Shown one piece after another: positions 13,572 through 15,256 of a stretch of 15,256 nucleotides of DNA. This DNA comes from Candidatus Aenigmatarchaeota archaeon. GTDB taxonomy: Archaea > Aenigmatarchaeota > Aenigmatarchaeia > QMZP01. The translations under genes and the position numbers were made by a program. The notes beneath the pieces are model-generated. The model searched no databases. It saw nothing but the letters and a program-made list of their open reading frames with translations, and was not told the origin of the DNA. The stretch's first letter is position 1, and every line of letters begins with the position of its first letter. The stretch lies in the NCBI GenBank assembly GCA_003663225.1, contig QMZP01000004.1:1-15256 (forward strand). The letters run 5' to 3'.

Positions 13572-14009
13572 CTAGAAATCATGATTCGCCCTGCCGCCGG
13601 GAACGACCACCTTGCCATTGGCGCCCTCTATCTTCTGCCTGGCGGATTCGGTGAAGTATGCTGCCTTCACTGTTATGGCAGAGTTGATGGTGCCCTTGCC
13701 GAGCACTTTATCATATCCTGCTTTCGAGAGGTCAATCTCCTTCTTGCCTTCTGCCATCCTCTCTATGTCACATACGTTTATTGACCTCTTGCCCTTTCGT
13801 ATCTTCCTCTGTGTGAGGGAATGGAAACCCCTTTTGCCGAGATGTTCGGGCCTAGTGGTCATGACCAGCGTCTTCTTGTGCTTCTTGGTGCCAGCGTTGC
13901 CGCGACCACCCCTTGAGCCTGCACCGCGGTGCTTCTTATGGCTGCCATAGCCGAATGTCCTGCTGCCGCGCATCTTTATGCTCTTCTTCCTCTTTCTCTG
14001 TGTCATCAT
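13572..14009 (-). CDS. rpl15: Ribosomal protein uL15
   Basis: This 145-residue basic large-subunit protein shows SRTFGYGSHKKHRGAGSRGG then RGNAGTKKHKK at about 16-46, the Gly/Arg/Lys-rich N-terminal extension that threads into the 23S rRNA. A globular C-terminal part follows with KVLGKGTINSAITVKAAYFT then ESARQKIE. Length matches archaeal uL15. Its ATG overlaps the uL30 stop in ATGA (4 bp), a translational-coupling arrangement; a second ATG follows at once. Confidence 0.95.
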   Translation of the reverse strand: MMTQRKRKKSIKMRGSRTFGYGSHKKHRGAGSRGGRGNAGTKKHKKTLVMTTRPEHLGKRGFHSLTQRKIRKGKRSINVCDIERMAEGKKEIDLSKAGYDKVLGKGTINSAITVKAAYFTESARQKIEGANGKVVVPGGRANHDF

Positions 14010-14431
14010 ATCATCCTTCTTATCAGGTTGTTTATTTTGTCTCCCCTGTAGCCCAGAGCACCCTTGGGATAGAATCTCCTTGTGGGCCTGTACCCCTTTG
14101 ACGGCGGTGTGAGCCTGAACACCTTTGTCCCATCCACAGGCTTCTTGCCTGAGAGCATCAACTTCGCGACCTCGGGGGCCTTCTTCCCATCCACCCGGCC
14201 CCTTTTGGCTATCATCTTCTCCAGCGTTGCCTGGTCAACCTCGCCCCACGTTATGCATTCCTCTGCCCTGTGCAGCATGCCCTTCATGGTGGGGTTGGAA
14301 GGCACTATGACGCAGTGGTTCGTCCTGTCAAGCCTGAGCATCTTCATGGTGTGCTCGGTCTCCCTGTTCACGTTCACGGGGCCCCTTACCCTGATAACCG
14401 CGAAAAACCCGCTATTCTTTTCTGCCATCAT
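14006..14431 (-). CDS. rpl30: Ribosomal protein uL30 (archaeal long form)
   Basis: This 141-residue protein opens FFAVIRVRGPVNVNRETEHT then MKMLRLDRTNHCVIVP, the uL30 core beta-alpha-beta fold, extended by the archaeal/eukaryotic domain (about 60-141) ending FRLTPPSKGYRPTRRFYPKG. Bacterial uL30 is only about 60 residues, so the long form confirms the domain. It overlaps uS5 by 4 bp upstream and uL15 by 4 bp downstream. The tandem ATG ATG start is set by that overlap. Confidence 0.95.
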   Translation of the reverse strand: MMAEKNSGFFAVIRVRGPVNVNRETEHTMKMLRLDRTNHCVIVPSNPTMKGMLHRAEECITWGEVDQATLEKMIAKRGRVDGKKAPEVAKLMLSGKKPVDGTKVFRLTPPSKGYRPTRRFYPKGALGYRGDKINNLIRRMI

Positions 14432-15108
14432 ATACCACCCTTGGTCCTGTTGAGGTTCTTTATGGCATCAAAGACAGCCAATGCCAGGTTGTTCCTCGTG
14501 GATGTCTGTCCTTCTGTTCTCACCCAAACGTCCTTGAGCCCTGAAAGCTTCAATAGCGCCTTCGTGGTCTCATCGGCCACGATGCCTGTTCCCTTGGGTG
14601 CGGGCAGCAGGTTCACAGATACCGAGCCGCACTTGCCGCTGCTCTTGAACGGTATCGAATGCGTGCCTCCGCAGCCGCACTCCCATGACCCGCAGCCGCG
14701 CTTGACCCTTATCACACTGAGCTTTGCCTTGTGGTTGGCCTTCTCAAGGGCCGTCCTGTGCTCCCTGGAAGTCGCGCTCCCGAGACCCAGCACACCGTCC
14801 TGGTTGCCCACTGCGACGACAGCCGTCAGCTTGAACCTCCTGCCGGACTTGTGCATCCTTGCTGTCCTCTTGGTGGCAGTCCTCCTGATGCCGCCACCCT
14901 TCCCTGGTGAGCCGCCCACGTAGACCACCTCTTCCTTGAGGTTCGGGACCAGCGTGTCCACTATCTCCGGCTCAAGTATGACCAGACCCTTCTCGAGTAT
15001 CTGGTTTATGTTATCATATGTTCCCTTGAGTACTTCCTTCCCAAGCCCTGTCTTGGGGACCCACTCTACTTCCTCTTCAAATCTTGGCTTCCTTGTCCTT
15101 TCTGCCAT
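14428..15108 (-). CDS. rps5: Ribosomal protein uS5
   Basis: This 226-residue small-subunit protein at the mRNA entry side affects decoding accuracy. The double-stranded RNA-binding part lies at about 55-115 (EIVDTLVPNLKEEVVYVGGS, then the Arg/Lys-rich RRTATKRTARMHKSGRRFKL then TAVVAVGNQDGVLGLG). The C-terminal domain contains NLLPAPKGTGIVADE, typical of uS5. A short Cys-rich insert CGSWECGCGG (165-174 region) is as in other archaeal uS5. The ATG at 15108 has a Shine-Dalgarno-like AGGGGT about 5 nt upstream, unlike most genes here. Confidence 0.96.
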   Translation of the reverse strand: MAERTRKPRFEEEVEWVPKTGLGKEVLKGTYDNINQILEKGLVILEPEIVDTLVPNLKEEVVYVGGSPGKGGGIRRTATKRTARMHKSGRRFKLTAVVAVGNQDGVLGLGSATSREHRTALEKANHKAKLSVIRVKRGCGSWECGCGGTHSIPFKSSGKCGSVSVNLLPAPKGTGIVADETTKALLKLSGLKDVWVRTEGQTSTRNNLALAVFDAIKNLNRTKGGI

Positions 15109-15129
15109 GTTAACCCCTGATTATTGCAT

Positions 15130-15256
15130 TTAACCTTTATATCTTCTTCGTTTCTCTATCTTTTCGAGCCTCCTGAGAACACCCGAAGCTTGTGTGTAAT
15201 GTTCTCCATAAGACTTTAAAATCTTTTGCCAGGCTTCATTTAAATACTTAAAATGG
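15130..15256 (-). CDS. C-terminal end of the upstream operon gene, perhaps uL18 (partial)
   Basis: A frame open from the right edge gives 41 residues, HFKYLNEAWQKILKSYGE then HYTQASGVLRRLEKIEKRRR and YKG, ending TAA 21 bp before the uS5 ATG. In archaea the gene before uS5 is uL18, whose end often has an HFxxVxxKI-like helix, and HFKYLNEAWQKI would fit. The following 20-odd basic residues would then be an extension. Codons are A/T-rich compared with uS5. It could instead be a spurious frame over a leader. Identity is not secured. Confidence 0.42.
   Translation of the reverse strand, partial: HFKYLNEAWQKILKSYGEHYTQASGVLRRLEKIEKRRRYKG

Noticed and set aside
1..15256. CRISPR arrays, insertion sequences, prophage or defence genes
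   Set aside because: I saw no regularly spaced repeats, transposase motifs, terminal inverted repeats or phage-type genes; the only mobile element supported is the intein.

Overview
This window is from an archaeon with compact gene packing. The evidence is an archaeal-order ribosomal/Sec operon (uS5, uL30, uL15, zinc ribbon, SecY, AdkA-like, DUF106), eukaryotic-type ribosomal proteins eS26 and eL40, an aRF1 release factor, intron-bearing tRNA genes and TATA-like boxes 20-35 bp before many start codons, implying short or no leaders. eS26, several one-gene transcription units, a type I IPP isomerase and tRNA insertions would fit a DPANN-type lineage (Micrarchaeota/Diapherotrites-like), but that placement is inference.

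Left part (1-5200). A minus-strand aRF1 gene runs off the left edge and is interrupted, exactly at its catalytic GGQ motif, by an intein with a LAGLIDADG endonuclease. The window ends inside the intein. The exposed N-extein ends Gly-Gly-Trp rather than Gly-Gly-Gln. Divergent from it is a one-domain KaiC-like ATPase. It converges with a type IV pilus/archaellum-type pair: a GspE/TadA-type ATPase and a TadC/FlaJ-like membrane protein. Next, still on minus, come eS26 and eL40.

Middle part (5200-10850). A plus-strand tRNA-Cys with a 45-nt anticodon-loop intron is followed by a frameshifted membrane-protein remnant. Then come a CPA2 (NapA/Kef-type) antiporter, a Get3/ArsA ATPase, a small Cys-rich membrane protein with a MopE-like Asp motif, a zinc-ribbon protein, a type I IPP isomerase and a large secreted/single-pass protein. 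That last protein carries related domains on both sides of the membrane. A minus-strand tRNA-Tyr closes the section. It has a usual anticodon-loop intron plus a second, 27-nt insertion in the D-loop.

Right part (10880-15256). The minus-strand ribosomal/Sec operon reads from the right edge leftward: a partial gene end (perhaps uL18), uS5, uL30, uL15, a 47-residue zinc ribbon, SecY, an AdkA-like protein with a destroyed P-loop and shortened LID, and DUF106 (EMC3/YidC-like). It couples ribosome building with protein insertion into the membrane. Get3 and DUF106 in the same window give two further membrane-protein targeting factors.

The most interesting signals are the intein at the aRF1 catalytic loop with its GGW, the doubly interrupted tRNA-Tyr, and the degenerate adenylate kinase in the sec operon. 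I did not find CRISPR arrays, insertion sequences or an obvious defence island.
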